A DNA stretch of 64,000 nucleotides, from NCBI RefSeq assembly GCF_024171815.1, contig NZ_JAMTCJ010000003.1, forward strand, positions 372,001 to 436,000, in the 5' to 3' direction. The notes under the pieces were generated by a model, which was given only the letters and a program-made list of their open reading frames with translations, did not search any database and was not told where the DNA came from. Below are positions 27,977-37,616 of the stretch, piece after piece. The DNA comes from Williamsia maris (GTDB lineage Bacteria; Actinomycetota; Actinomycetes; Mycobacteriales; Mycobacteriaceae). The translations under genes were made by a program, and so were the position numbers. Within the stretch, counting starts at the first letter, position 1, and each line of letters begins with the position of its first letter.

Positions 27977-28636
27977 ATGGTGAAGAAGCTGGTGGCCCTG
28001 TTCGCCGCGTGCGCGGCGATGGCGATGATGGTCTGGGGTGCGGGCACCGCATCGGCCAAGCCCGACATTTTCCTCGGCGGCGGTTCGGGGATCGTCGTCC
28101 TCAAGGGCGGCAACACCGCCTCCGCGTGCACGCTGACCACGATCGGTCGCGATTCCGCGGGACGCCTCGTCGGCCTCACCGCCGGTCACTGCGGTTCGGT
28201 CGGTCAGACCGTCCTGTCCGAGACGTTCAGCAACAAGGGCGCAGCCGGACGGGTCATCGTCTCCAACGACACCCTCGACTTCGACGTGATCCAGTTCGAC
28301 GCCAACCGCGTCGTCCCGCTGCGCACGGTGCGCGGTGTCACCATCCGCTCCATCCAGACCGCCGCCCCGCAGTTCCCGTCGGTGCTGTGCAAGACCGGTC
28401 GCACCACCGGCCAGACCTGCGGCATCACCTTCTTCTCCGACAACCAGTCGCATTTCTCGGCCGTGTGTGTCGCCGAGGGTGACTCGGGCAGCCCCGTCGT
28501 CATCGGGGACCGCCTGATCGGCATGGTCAACGCCTACTACTTCACCGCGTGCATCGGCCCGGAGACCGGCTCGAACATCGCGCCGATCCTGCGCGCGATG
28601 TCGAACGCGGGCGTGAAAGGTTTCCGCGTCATCTGA
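27977..28636 (+). CDS. Secreted chymotrypsin-fold serine protease (S1 family)
   Basis: This 219-residue exported protein has a signal peptide at residues 1-27 with cleavage after ASA. The mature S1 domain carries the triad His71 (TAGHCG), Asp103 (DFDVIQF) and Ser170 (GDSGSP), and cysteines placed for disulfides (C51-C72, C138-C148). There is no propeptide or anchor, so it is probably released. ATG 27977 has GTGGAG upstream; the longer frame to 27941 lacks a signal-like start. It is inserted between serA and ilvC, divergent from serA, and ends at a strong hairpin. Confidence 0.88.
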   Translation: MVKKLVALFAACAAMAMMVWGAGTASAKPDIFLGGGSGIVVLKGGNTASACTLTTIGRDSAGRLVGLTAGHCGSVGQTVLSETFSNKGAAGRVIVSNDTLDFDVIQFDANRVVPLRTVRGVTIRSIQTAAPQFPSVLCKTGRTTGQTCGITFFSDNQSHFSAVCVAEGDSGSPVVIGDRLIGMVNAYYFTACIGPETGSNIAPILRAMSNAGVKGFRVI

Positions 28637-28654
28637 CGCAGACCACAGACGAGA

Positions 28655-28689
28655 CGAAGGCCCCCACCGGATCCCGGTGGGGGCCTTCG
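28655..28689 (+). terminator. Terminator hairpin of the protease gene (copy 1 of an identical pair)
   Basis: A perfect 16-bp stem (CGAAGGCCCCCACCGG with its complement) around the loop ATC lies 19 bp after the protease stop. The same 35 bases recur at 28921-28955. Confidence 0.9.
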
Positions 28690-28794
28690 CTGTTGGGCCC
28701 TCGTTCTCCGCTGTTGGGTCCTCGTTCTCCGCTGTTGGGCCCTAGTTTCTCTGCGTTGGGCCCTCGTTCTCCGCTGTTGGGCGCTTGTTCTACG
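28690..28794. repeat. Five tandem 21-bp repeats
   Basis: Five head-to-tail units of 21 bp begin immediately after the first hairpin; the consensus is CTGTTGGGCCCTCGTTCTCC plus G. Units 1, 2 and 4 are nearly identical; units 3 and 5 are diverged, and a sixth decays after six bases. There are no unique spacers, so it is not a CRISPR. No gene is called in the surrounding 335 bp. Confidence 0.9.
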
Positions 28795-28920
28795 CTGTCG
28801 CGCGCGGCCGGCGTCGGACGGAGTCGTCTTCGTCCAACCGACGCGAACGAAGACCCACCACACGAGAACCAGAGCCCAACACAGGCGCACAACGGCCCAA
28901 CACGGACGGTGCGGCTACGG
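28795..28920. other. Gene-free segment with degenerate inverted copies of the 21-bp unit
   Basis: Between the tandem array and the second hairpin, 28861-28905 holds two diverged relatives of the unit in the opposite orientation (GAGAACCAGAGCCCAACAC and CACAACGGCCCAACAC). The block therefore has loose inverted symmetry. Frames that remain open here are a by-product of the 21-bp (7-codon) period. Confidence 0.6.
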
Positions 28921-28955
28921 CGAAGGCCCCCACCGGATCCCGGTGGGGGCCTTCG
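28921..28955 (-). terminator. Terminator hairpin of ilvC (copy 2 of an identical pair)
   Basis: The sequence is identical, base for base, to 28655-28689, with a 16-bp stem and 3-nt loop. It lies 16 bp beyond the ilvC stop on the minus strand and would end the ilvBNC transcript. Confidence 0.9.
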
Positions 28956-28971
28956 TGTGTGGTGCGGTGGA

Positions 28972-29985
<1,014 letters not shown>

Positions 29986-30043
29986 TTATGACTCTCCTTC
30001 GGTTTCGATCTTCATTGATCTCGTTGTACTGGGTTTCGTGATC

Positions 30044-30547
30044 TCAGCGGGTCGCCGAGATGGACTTCGGTCCGCGTCCGAGCGCAACCGCGCCGGACTG
30101 CGCGATCTCGCGGATGCCGTACGGGTCGAGCATCCGCAGCAGCGCCTCGAGCTTGTCCGACGTACCGGTCGCCTCGATGGTGACCGATTCGGTGGACACG
30201 TCGATCACCTTGGCACGGAACAGATCGACGACCCCGATGACGTCGGCGCGTGTCGAGGCGTCGGCGCGCACCTTGATCATCATCAGCTCGCGGGACACCG
30301 ACATGTCGGGATCCTGCTCGACGATCTTGATGACGTTGATCAGCTTGTTGAGCTGCTTGGTGACCTGCTCGAGGGGGAAATCCTCCACCGAGACCAGGAT
30401 GGTCATCCGCGAGACGCCCTTGAGCTCGGTCGGGCCGACCGCGAGCGACTCGATGTTGAACCCGCGACGCGAGAACAACGACGAGACGCGCGCGAGAACG
30501 CCGGGGCGGTCCTCGACGAGAACCGACAGGGTGTGCGTCGTCCTCAT
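30044..30547 (-). CDS. ilvN: Acetolactate synthase small (regulatory) subunit
   Basis: This 167-residue regulatory subunit binds valine and stimulates IlvB. It has an N-terminal ACT domain ([26 protein letters not shown]) and a C-terminal IlvN domain ([15 protein letters not shown]). Its ATG overlaps the ilvB stop by 4 bp (ATGA), so the two subunits are translationally coupled. Confidence 0.97.
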   Translation of the reverse strand: MRTTHTLSVLVEDRPGVLARVSSLFSRRGFNIESLAVGPTELKGVSRMTILVSVEDFPLEQVTKQLNKLINVIKIVEQDPDMSVSRELMMIKVRADASTRADVIGVVDLFRAKVIDVSTESVTIEATGTSDKLEALLRMLDPYGIREIAQSGAVALGRGPKSISATR

Positions 30548-32475
30548 TCCGCTGCACCTCCGGTGGTCGGCGTGGCCGGATCCATGACGGCGTGGATGTC
30601 GATCGGTTCGGCGGCCGACTCGTCGTCGTCGAACAGCGGACGAATTCCCTTGGCCGCCATGATCTCGTCGTTGCCGGTACCGGCGGCGACCATCGGCCAC
30701 ACCTGCGCGTCGGCGCCGACGATGAAGTCGACCACGACCGGTCGGTCGTTGATCGCACGCGCCTGGGCGATGATGTCGTCGACGTCTTCCTCGCGCTCAC
30801 ACCGGAATGCGGCACATCCGAGGGCCTCGGCGAGCTTGACGAAGTCCGGGATGCGGTGCGAGTGGGTCGCGAGATCGGTACTGGAGTAACGCTTGTCGTA
30901 GAACAGCGTCTGCCACTGCCGGACCATGCCCAGGTTGCCGTTGTTGATCAGGGCGACCTTGATCGGGATGCCCTCGATCGCGCACGTGGCCAACTCCTGG
31001 TTGGTCATCTGGAAGCACCCGTCGCCGTCGATGGCCCACACCTCGGTGTCGGGGGCGGCCATCTTGGCACCCATCGCCGCGGGAACCGCGTAGCCCATCG
31101 TGCCGAGCCCACCCGAGTTCAACCACGTACGCGGCTTCTCGTAGGAGATGAACTGGGCCGCCCACATCTGGTGCTGGCCGACGCCGGCGCAGTAGACCGC
31201 GTCGGGTCCGGCGGCCTTGCCGACCGAGGAGATGACGAACTCCGGCGACATCGCACCGTCGGAGGGTCGGTCGTAGCTCAGCGGATAGGTGCGACGGATG
31301 CCGTCGAGGTAGGTCCACCACTGCGAGATGTCGACCGAGCCTGCGCTGGTCGCCCGCTCGTCGCGCAGGGCCTCGATCAGCTCGACGATGACCGCGCGGC
31401 AGTCACCGACGATCGGCACGTCGGCGAAGCGGTTCTTGCCGATCTCGGCCGGGTCGATGTCGGCGTGGATGACCTTGGCGTCCGGGGCGAACGAGTCCAG
31501 CTGACCGGTGACCCGGTCGTCGAAACGCGCACCCAGGGTGATGAGCAGATCGCTGCGCTGCAACGCCGCGACCGCCGCGACCGTGCCGTGCATTCCCGGC
31601 ATGCCGAGGTGCAGGTCGTGGCTGTCGGGGAAGGCGCCGCGGGCCATCAGGGTCGTCACGACCGGGATGCCGGTGAGCTCGGCCAGCTCCAAGAGCTCCG
31701 CCGAGGCCTCGGCCTTGATGACGCCGCCGCCGACGTAGAGGACCGGCGAGTGCGCGGCGTTGATCAGTCGGGCGGCCTCGCGGACCTGCTTGCCGTGCGG
31801 CTTGGTGACCGGTCGGTATCCGGGCAGGTCGATCTGCGGCGGCCACGAGAAGGTGGTCTGCGCCTGCAGGACGTCCTTGGGGATGTCGACGAGGACAGCA
31901 CCGGGACGACCGCTCTCGGCGAGATAGAACGCCTCGGCCATCGTCTGTGCGATGTCGGCGCCGTTGGTGACCAGGAAGTTGTGCTTGGTCACCGGCATGG
32001 TGATGCCGGTGATGTCGGCCTCCTGGAAGGCGTCGGTACCGATGAGCGCACGACCGACCTGACCGGTGATCGCGACGACCGGGACCGAGTCCATCTGCGC
32101 GTCGGCCAGCGGGGTGATGAGGTTGGTCGCGCCCGGACCGGAGGTCGCCATGCAGACGCCGGCACGGCCGGTGATCTGCGCGTATCCGGTGGCGGCGTGA
32201 CCGGCACCCTGCTCGTGGCGGACCAGGATGTGGCGGACCTTCTTGGAGTCGAGCAGAGGGTCGTACACCGGGAGGATGCACCCACCCGGGAGGCCGAAGA
32301 CGACCTCTACACCGAGTTCCTCGAGCGAACGGACGACGGCCTGCGCGCCGCTCACGCGCTCAGGGGCCACCGTTGCCGCACCGACGGTGCGGGGGCGGGC
32401 CGATAAAGGTGTCGGAGCCACGCGACCCCCCGACGGCGTGGAGCCGTCCTGGGAGCGTGTTGCTGGTGCGCTCAC
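30544..32475 (-). CDS. ilvB: Acetolactate synthase large subunit
   Basis: This ThDP- and FAD-dependent enzyme forms acetolactate or acetohydroxybutyrate. The 643-residue protein has EVVFGLPGG and the catalytic Glu region [15 protein letters not shown] at the N-terminal ThDP domain, the FAD domain in the middle, and [15 protein letters not shown] for ThDP-Mg at the C-terminal part. GTG start with AGAGGAAA upstream. A disordered leader of about 35 residues precedes the fold. Expression is set by the attenuator upstream. Confidence 0.97.
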   Translation of the reverse strand: MSAPATRSQDGSTPSGGRVAPTPLSARPRTVGAATVAPERVSGAQAVVRSLEELGVEVVFGLPGGCILPVYDPLLDSKKVRHILVRHEQGAGHAATGYAQITGRAGVCMATSGPGATNLITPLADAQMDSVPVVAITGQVGRALIGTDAFQEADITGITMPVTKHNFLVTNGADIAQTMAEAFYLAESGRPGAVLVDIPKDVLQAQTTFSWPPQIDLPGYRPVTKPHGKQVREAARLINAAHSPVLYVGGGVIKAEASAELLELAELTGIPVVTTLMARGAFPDSHDLHLGMPGMHGTVAAVAALQRSDLLITLGARFDDRVTGQLDSFAPDAKVIHADIDPAEIGKNRFADVPIVGDCRAVIVELIEALRDERATSAGSVDISQWWTYLDGIRRTYPLSYDRPSDGAMSPEFVISSVGKAAGPDAVYCAGVGQHQMWAAQFISYEKPRTWLNSGGLGTMGYAVPAAMGAKMAAPDTEVWAIDGDGCFQMTNQELATCAIEGIPIKVALINNGNLGMVRQWQTLFYDKRYSSTDLATHSHRIPDFVKLAEALGCAAFRCEREEDVDDIIAQARAINDRPVVVDFIVGADAQVWPMVAAGTGNDEIMAAKGIRPLFDDDESAAEPIDIHAVMDPATPTTGGAAE

Positions 32476-32513
32476 TGCAGTTTCCTCTGCTGGTCATTGG
32501 GTGGAGGGACAAC

Positions 32514-32548
32514 AAAAAACCCCCGTCAGCTTCTCAGCTGTACGAGGG
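32514..32548 (-). terminator. Attenuator (intrinsic terminator) of ilvBNC
   Basis: On the minus strand CCCTCGT-A-CAGCT-GAGA-AGCTG-ACGGGGG folds to a 12-bp stem with one bulged A and one G-U pair, followed at once by TTTTTT. It lies 38 bp before the ilvB start and 43 bp after the leader-peptide stop, the standard arrangement for transcription attenuation. Confidence 0.9.
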
Positions 32549-32591
32549 TGGCGCGTCGATGCTTGGTGAGGTTCTCGTGGCAAAAACCCGG

Positions 32592-32639
32592 TCAGGCGTT
32601 GACGCGCCGGCCGAGTACGAGAATTTCACTGTGCTTCAC
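32592..32639 (-). CDS. ilvB leader peptide (15 residues, Ile-Leu-Val-Leu)
   Basis: GTG-started VKHSEILVLGRRVNA with a TGA stop. The codons at 32613-32624 read Ile-Leu-Val-Leu, the end products of this pathway. Ribosome stalling there under branched-chain amino-acid shortage would expose ACGAGAA (32572-32578). That segment can pair either with the leader codons TTCTCGT (32617-32623) or, through CTCGT, with the 5' arm of the terminator. A further leader segment GGCGCGTC (32601-32608) complements GACGCGCC (32550-32557). No Shine-Dalgarno sequence is seen; the -10 box ends 7 nt upstream, so the mRNA starts at or near this GTG. Confidence 0.85.
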   Translation of the reverse strand: MKHSEILVLGRRVNA

Positions 32640-32646
32640 GTCTGCA

Positions 32647-32676
32647 AAGGTAGGACTGCGCAGTTGGTCCAGTCAA
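32647..32676 (-). promoter_or_regulatory. ilvBNC promoter (TTGACT-18-TACCTT)
   Basis: A near-consensus sigma-A-type promoter has -35 TTGACT (32671-32676), an 18-bp spacer and -10 TACCTT (32647-32652). It points at the leader peptide. The divergent PH-domain gene begins about 60 bp away. Confidence 0.8.
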
Positions 32677-32737
32677 CTCGCCTCCGAAGCACGTCCCACG
32701 ATGTGGGACTTCGCTGTCCGGATGCCACAATGACGAG

Positions 32738-33160
32738 ATGCCCGAGAGCGACCAGCCGACGCCTGCCCCCGTCGAGTTGCCCATCCAGTTCCGCATCCAG
32801 CCGATGGCGTACTTCGGCGTCTTCATGATGATGGTGACCGCGGTGATCCTCGCCGGTGCGTCACTGACCTACCTCGGCTGGACGCTGGCGCTGCCCGTCA
32901 TCGGGGGCTACTGGATGTACCGCATCCGCACGGTGGTCACCGTCGACGGCCTACGCGCGGTCGGCACCGTACGCACCACGGAGATCCCCTGGGATCAGCT
33001 GAGCGGCCTGTCGTTCCCGCGCTGGGGCGCGGTACGCGCGGTGACCACCGACTCGTCGCGGGTACGCCTGCCTGCAATCGCGTTTCGCGACCTCCCCCTC
33101 CTCTCGGCCGCGAGCGCGGGACGCATCCCCGACCCCTACGCCGCCCGCAGCACCGACTGA
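32738..33160 (+). CDS. PH-domain membrane protein (CFP6-like)
   Basis: This 140-residue protein has an N-terminal pair of hydrophobic segments (AYFGVFMMMVTAVILAGASL and GWTLALPVIGGYW) and a bacterial PH-like domain after them (TVDGLRAVGTVRTTEIPWDQLSGL). It corresponds in position and pattern to M. tuberculosis Rv3004 (low-molecular-weight antigen CFP-6). CACAAT ends 6 nt before the ATG. Function unknown. Confidence 0.82.
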   Translation: MPESDQPTPAPVELPIQFRIQPMAYFGVFMMMVTAVILAGASLTYLGWTLALPVIGGYWMYRIRTVVTVDGLRAVGTVRTTEIPWDQLSGLSFPRWGAVRAVTTDSSRVRLPAIAFRDLPLLSAASAGRIPDPYAARSTD

Positions 33161-33256
33161 TCGGCCCCGCGGGACGGGAGTACGCTGGCCGGCGCAGATG
33201 CGTAGCCGGGGATCAGCCCGCCCGCTGCGCGACCCACCATCGGATCGAGGTACACC

Positions 33257-35104
33257 ATGCCGCCGTTGAGGTCTCGGACCACCACTCACGGACGCAACGC
33301 ATCCGGAGCACGATCCCTGTGGCGAGCCACCGGGATGACCGACGAGGATTTCGGCAAACCCATTGTGGCCATTGCCAACTCGTACACGCAGTTCGTGCCG
33401 GGTCACGTGCACCTCAAGAACGTCGGTGAGATCGTGGCCGAGGCGGTCCGCGCCGCGGGCGGCGTCCCGCGCGAGTTCCACACCATCGCCGTCGACGACG
33501 GCATCGCGATGGGACACGACGGGATGCTCTACTCGCTGCCCAGCCGCGAGATCATCTCGGACTCGGTGGAGTACATGGTCAACGCGCACACCGCCGACGC
33601 GCTGGTGTGTATCTCCAACTGCGACAAGATCACTCCGGGCATGCTCAACGCCGCGATGCGTCTGAACGTCCCCACGGTCTTCGTCTCCGGCGGTCCGATG
33701 GAGGCTGGGAAGTCCGTCGTCGTCGGCGACGTGGTGCACCCGTCGTCCGATCTCATCACCTCCATCTCGGCGTCGGCCAACGATGCCGTCGACGACGAGG
33801 CGCTCAAAGCCGTCGAGGAGGCCGCCTGCCCGACCTGCGGTTCCTGCTCGGGCATGTTCACCGCCAACTCGATGAACTGTCTCACCGAGGCGCTCGGACT
33901 CGCCCTGCCCGGCAACGGCTCCACCCTGGCCACCCACGAGGCACGGCGGGCACTGTTCAGTCGGGCAGGCACCGTCATCGTCGACGCCGCCACGCGCTTC
34001 TACCGCGACGACGACACGTCGGTGTTGCCGCGCAGCATCGCCACCTCCGCGGCCTTCCGCAATGCCATGGCCCTCGATGTCGCGATGGGCGGGTCGACCA
34101 ACACGGTCCTGCACATCCTCGCCGCCGCGCAGGAGGGTGAGGTCGCCGATTTCGACCTCGACGTCATCGATCAGATCAGCCGCAAGGTGGCGTTCCTGTC
34201 GAAGGTCGCGCCGAACTCGGACTACCACATGGAAGACGTGCACCGGGCCGGCGGCATCCCGGCCATCCTGGGCGAACTGCGACGCGCAGGCCTGCTCGAC
34301 GACACCACCAGCACCGTGCACTCGCCCACGATGGCGCAGTTCCTCGACGACTGGGACATCCGCAGCGGAACGGCCACCGACGAGGCGTTCGAGTTGTTCC
34401 ACGCGGCGCCCGGCGGTGTCCGCACCACCACGCCGTTCTCCACCGCGAACCGCTGGAGCTCACTCGACACCGACGCCGCGGAGGGATGCATCCGGGATCT
34501 CGCGCACGCCTACACCGCCGAGGGCGGACTGTGCGTGCTCCGCGGCAACGTCGCCCAGGACGGCGCGGTGCTCAAGACCGCGGGCATCGACGAGGACCTG
34601 TGGCACTTCGAGGGCCCCGCTCGCGTCGTCGAGAGCCAGGACGAGGCCGTGCAGGTGATCCTGAGCAAGACCATCCAGGCCGGCGAGGTCCTCGTGGTTC
34701 GCTACGAGGGGCCCGCGGGCGGACCCGGGATGCAGGAGATGCTGCACCCGACCGCGTTCATGAAGGGCACCGGCATGGGCAAGAAATGCGCCCTGGTCAC
34801 CGACGGACGGTTCTCCGGCGGATCGTCGGGACTGTCGGTCGGACATGTCTCCCCCGAGGCCGCGGCCGGCGGTGTCATCGGTCTCGTCGAGGACGGCGAC
34901 CCGATCGTCATCGACGTGAAGACCCGTCAGCTGAAGGTGCTCGTCGACGACGAGGTGCTGCTCGAACGGCGGGCCAAGATGGAGGCCTCCGAGCGTCCGT
35001 GGCAGCCCCGTGCGGAGCGCGAACGCAAGGTCACCACCGCGCTGCGCGCCTACGCCAAACTCGCCACCTCGGCCGACAAGGGCGCAGTCCGACAGGTCGA
35101 CTGA
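33257..35104 (+). CDS. ilvD: Dihydroxy-acid dehydratase
   Basis: IlvD dehydrates dihydroxy acids to 2-keto acids in isoleucine and valine synthesis using an iron-sulfur cluster. The 615-residue enzyme has the ligand cysteines in [12 protein letters not shown] and [11 protein letters not shown], plus GGSTNTVLH and the C-terminal [20 protein letters not shown] precedes the ATG. In M. tuberculosis ilvD is elsewhere (Rv0189c); its placement beside ilvBNC puts most of the pathway in one region. Confidence 0.97.
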   Translation: MPPLRSRTTTHGRNASGARSLWRATGMTDEDFGKPIVAIANSYTQFVPGHVHLKNVGEIVAEAVRAAGGVPREFHTIAVDDGIAMGHDGMLYSLPSREIISDSVEYMVNAHTADALVCISNCDKITPGMLNAAMRLNVPTVFVSGGPMEAGKSVVVGDVVHPSSDLITSISASANDAVDDEALKAVEEAACPTCGSCSGMFTANSMNCLTEALGLALPGNGSTLATHEARRALFSRAGTVIVDAATRFYRDDDTSVLPRSIATSAAFRNAMALDVAMGGSTNTVLHILAAAQEGEVADFDLDVIDQISRKVAFLSKVAPNSDYHMEDVHRAGGIPAILGELRRAGLLDDTTSTVHSPTMAQFLDDWDIRSGTATDEAFELFHAAPGGVRTTTPFSTANRWSSLDTDAAEGCIRDLAHAYTAEGGLCVLRGNVAQDGAVLKTAGIDEDLWHFEGPARVVESQDEAVQVILSKTIQAGEVLVVRYEGPAGGPGMQEMLHPTAFMKGTGMGKKCALVTDGRFSGGSSGLSVGHVSPEAAAGGVIGLVEDGDPIVIDVKTRQLKVLVDDEVLLERRAKMEASERPWQPRAERERKVTTALRAYAKLATSADKGAVRQVD

Positions 35105-35115
35105 GTTCTCGCCGC

Positions 35116-36477
35116 TCAGTGTCCGGCGGTGACCAACCGCGCACCCGGGTCGTCGAACGTCACCGGCGACAGGTCGAGGTGCTCGCGCAGGGTGTCGGTG
35201 GTGTACTCGGTGCGGAAGAGCCCGCGCCGCTGCAGTTCCGGCACCACGTAGTCGACGAAGTCGTCGAACGTGCCCGGGGACTGCGCGGCCGAGAGGATGT
35301 ATCCGTCGGCCTCTCCCCCGGTGAACCCCGCCTCGATCTCGTCGGCCACATCGCTCGCCGTGCCGACGAACTGGGGCAGCAGCACGCCCTGGGCGTAGAG
35401 CTTGCCGATGTCGCGCAACGTGAGGCTGTCCCGCTCGCTCAGCCGGCGGGCCACGTCGAACAGGCCCTGCGTGCCGCTGACCTCGATGTCCTCGACGGGC
35501 GCGTCGAGATCGTAGGTCGAGAAGTCGTGGTTGGTGTGCACCGAGAGTGTGATGAGACCCGAGATGGGGTCGGCCAGGTCGTTGTGGAAGGCCTGCTTCT
35601 CGCGGGCGATCGACTCCGTCTCGCCGACGAACGGGATGAACGACGGCAGGATCTTGACGTCCTCGGGTCGACGACCGTAGTTCACCGCACGCGACTTCAC
35701 GTCGTCGTAGTAGGCGCGCCGCCCCTCCGGGGTGGGGTCGATCTCGAAGATCGCCTCGGCCCACCGGGCGGCGAAATCCTTGCCCTTGTCCGACGATCCG
35801 GCCTGGATCAGCACCGGGCGACCCTGCGGTGAGCGGGGCACGTTCAACGGTCCCTGTACCCGGAAGTACTCACCGTCGTGGTCGATGGCGCGGACCTTGT
35901 CCGGATCGGCGAACACGCCGCCCACCTTGTCCTGGACCAGGGCGTCGGTATCCCAGCTGGACCACAGCGCGAGCGCGGTCTCCACGAACTCCTGGGCCCG
36001 GACGTAGCGCAGGTCGTGCGCGAGATGCTCGGTGGCCCCGAAGTTGACGGCCTCGGCCGACGACAGCGACGTGACGATGTTCCAGGCGACCCGACCGCGC
36101 GAGAGGTGGTCGAGGCTGGCGAAGATGCGGGCGACCTCGTAGGGGTGGAAGTAGGTGGTCGACTTGGTGATCGCGACACCGAGTTTGGTGGTGACCGCGG
36201 CGATGCTCGCCGCGACCAGCGACGGGTCGAGGGTGGCGCTGGCCTGCGTGCCCCGACTCAACGACACGTCGATGCCGGTACCGAAGTTCGTGGGGGTGGC
36301 CAGCAGGTCGGCGAAGAAGATGAAGTCGAACTTCCCCCGCTCGAGTGTACGAGCGACGCGGTGGTAGTACTCCGCCGACAGGAAGTTCGGGTCCGAGGCG
36401 GGGTGACGCCAGGCGGCGTGTGAATGCGTTACGTGCGAGGCGATCTGGAAGCCGCCCAGGTGGAGTTGACGAGGCAT
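35116..36477 (-). CDS. FMN-dependent monooxygenase of the NtaA/SnaA/DszA family
   Basis: This 453-residue luciferase-like TIM-barrel enzyme belongs to the group that oxidises nitrilotriacetate, EDTA, pristinamycin precursors or sulfones with FMNH2 from a separate reductase. Typical blocks are HAAWRHPASDPNF, FDFIFFADLLA, SRGRVAWNIVTS and RPVLIQAGSSDKGKDFAA. The ATG at 36477 lies 7 nt after TAGAAC; upstream residues are not family-like. No flavin reductase adjoins it. Substrate unknown; a DszA role should not be assumed. Confidence 0.87.
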   Translation of the reverse strand: MPRQLHLGGFQIASHVTHSHAAWRHPASDPNFLSAEYYHRVARTLERGKFDFIFFADLLATPTNFGTGIDVSLSRGTQASATLDPSLVAASIAAVTTKLGVAITKSTTYFHPYEVARIFASLDHLSRGRVAWNIVTSLSSAEAVNFGATEHLAHDLRYVRAQEFVETALALWSSWDTDALVQDKVGGVFADPDKVRAIDHDGEYFRVQGPLNVPRSPQGRPVLIQAGSSDKGKDFAARWAEAIFEIDPTPEGRRAYYDDVKSRAVNYGRRPEDVKILPSFIPFVGETESIAREKQAFHNDLADPISGLITLSVHTNHDFSTYDLDAPVEDIEVSGTQGLFDVARRLSERDSLTLRDIGKLYAQGVLLPQFVGTASDVADEIEAGFTGGEADGYILSAAQSPGTFDDFVDYVVPELQRRGLFRTEYTTDTLREHLDLSPVTFDDPGARLVTAGH

Positions 36478-36567
36478 GACAGCAGTTCTACGCACGTAGC
36501 CGCGGCTCGACAACGCTTGCGATCAGCGCGGTCGCAACCACGCGGATCGTCGAACTACCGTGGAGGG

Positions 36568-37578
36568 ATGAACGCACCCACGACCACTCACGCCATCGCC
36601 TCTCTGCGCCCCGGCCCCGCCGACGCCGCCGACTCCTTCGTCGAGGTCGAGGTGCCGATCGGCGACATCAGGCCGCACGATCTGCTCGTCGAGGTCCGCG
36701 CGGTGTCGGTGAACCCGGTCGACCACAAGGTCCGCTCGTCGTTCGACGCCGCCGACTCCCCGAAGATCCTCGGGTTCGATGCAGCGGGAACGGTTGTCGC
36801 CGTCGGCGACTCGGTGAGCCGCTTCGCCGTCGGCGACGACGTCTTCTACGCCGGGGTGATCAACCGCTCCGGCAGCAACGCCGCGTTCCAGCTGGTCGAC
36901 GAACACATCGTGGCCGCGAAACCGACGTCGCTGTCCTTCGGTGATGCGGCCGCACTGCCGCTGACCGGCATCACCGCGTGGGAGACGCTCTTCGAGCGCC
37001 TGCGCCTGACGGCCGACAGCGACGGCGTCCTGCTCGTCGTCGGCGGGGCCGGTGGGGTCGGCTCGATGATCATCCAGCTGGCCCGGGCCCTGACCTCGGT
37101 CACCGTCATCGCGACTGCGAGCCGGCCCGAGTCCTCGCAGTGGGCAACCGATCTGGGCGCCCACCACATCGTCGACCCGAAGGAGTTGGGCACCGCTGTC
37201 CCGGCCATCGCCCCGGACGGTGTCGACCACATCTTCTCGCCCTACTCGGCGGGCAACGTCGAGACCTACGCCGAGATCCTCGGCGTGGGCGGCGCGGTCG
37301 TGGCAATCGACGAGCCGGAGGGGCTCGACCTGCTGCCACTGAAGTCGAAGAGCCAGACCTGGCACTGGGAGTTGATGTTCAGCCGGCCGCTGTACACGCC
37401 GACCGACGACAGCCAGCACCGACTGCTCACCGAGATCGCCCGACTCGTCGACGCGGGCACCATCCGATCGACCGCGACGACCACCCTGTCCCCGATCGGC
37501 GTCGAGACGCTGCGCGAGGCACACACGCGGTCGGAGTCCGGGACGGTCGTGGGCAAGATCGTGATCGTCGCGGAGTAG
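36568..37578 (+). CDS. Zinc-type alcohol dehydrogenase / quinone oxidoreductase
   Basis: This 336-residue medium-chain dehydrogenase has a GroES-like N-terminal half (LVEVRAVSVNPVDHKVR; GFDAAGTVVAVGDSV) and a Rossmann domain (VVGGAGGVGSMIIQLA). The structural zinc cysteines are absent, and ADH-type zinc ligands are not evident, so it fits the zinc-free quinone oxidoreductase branch despite the family name. TGGAGGG abuts the ATG. It is divergent from the FMN monooxygenase. Substrate unknown. Confidence 0.86.
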   Translation: MNAPTTTHAIASLRPGPADAADSFVEVEVPIGDIRPHDLLVEVRAVSVNPVDHKVRSSFDAADSPKILGFDAAGTVVAVGDSVSRFAVGDDVFYAGVINRSGSNAAFQLVDEHIVAAKPTSLSFGDAAALPLTGITAWETLFERLRLTADSDGVLLVVGGAGGVGSMIIQLARALTSVTVIATASRPESSQWATDLGAHHIVDPKELGTAVPAIAPDGVDHIFSPYSAGNVETYAEILGVGGAVVAIDEPEGLDLLPLKSKSQTWHWELMFSRPLYTPTDDSQHRLLTEIARLVDAGTIRSTATTTLSPIGVETLREAHTRSESGTVVGKIVIVAE

Positions 37579-37604
37579 GGCGCCGGGCCCGCCGCGGGGG
37601 TCGA

Positions 37605-37610
37605 TAGGCT
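37605..37610 (+). promoter_or_regulatory. -10 element (TAGGCT) for the dienoyl-CoA isomerase gene
   Basis: Six bases separate the box from the ATG at 37617, so this gene has its own leaderless promoter in the 38-bp gap after the oxidoreductase. Confidence 0.55.
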
Positions 37611-37616
37611 GCCGAC

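Noticed and set aside
28690-28794. CRISPR array
   Set aside because: The units are directly adjacent with no unique spacers, and there are no cas genes in the window.
28629-28892. Minus-strand ORF with seven-residue GPNSGER repeats
   Set aside because: The repeats follow from the 21-bp DNA period, which keeps several frames open at once. The frame runs antisense into the protease gene and through a terminator stem, and has no ribosome-binding site.
30592-32406. 604-residue plus-strand ORF opposite ilvB
   Set aside because: Asp/Gly/Arg-rich antisense frame with no motif; ilvB accounts for the region.
35116-36477. DszA (dibenzothiophene sulfone monooxygenase) as a specific call
   Set aside because: Same superfamily and known in Gordonia, but there is no dszB, dszC or flavin reductase nearby, and family membership alone does not give the substrate.
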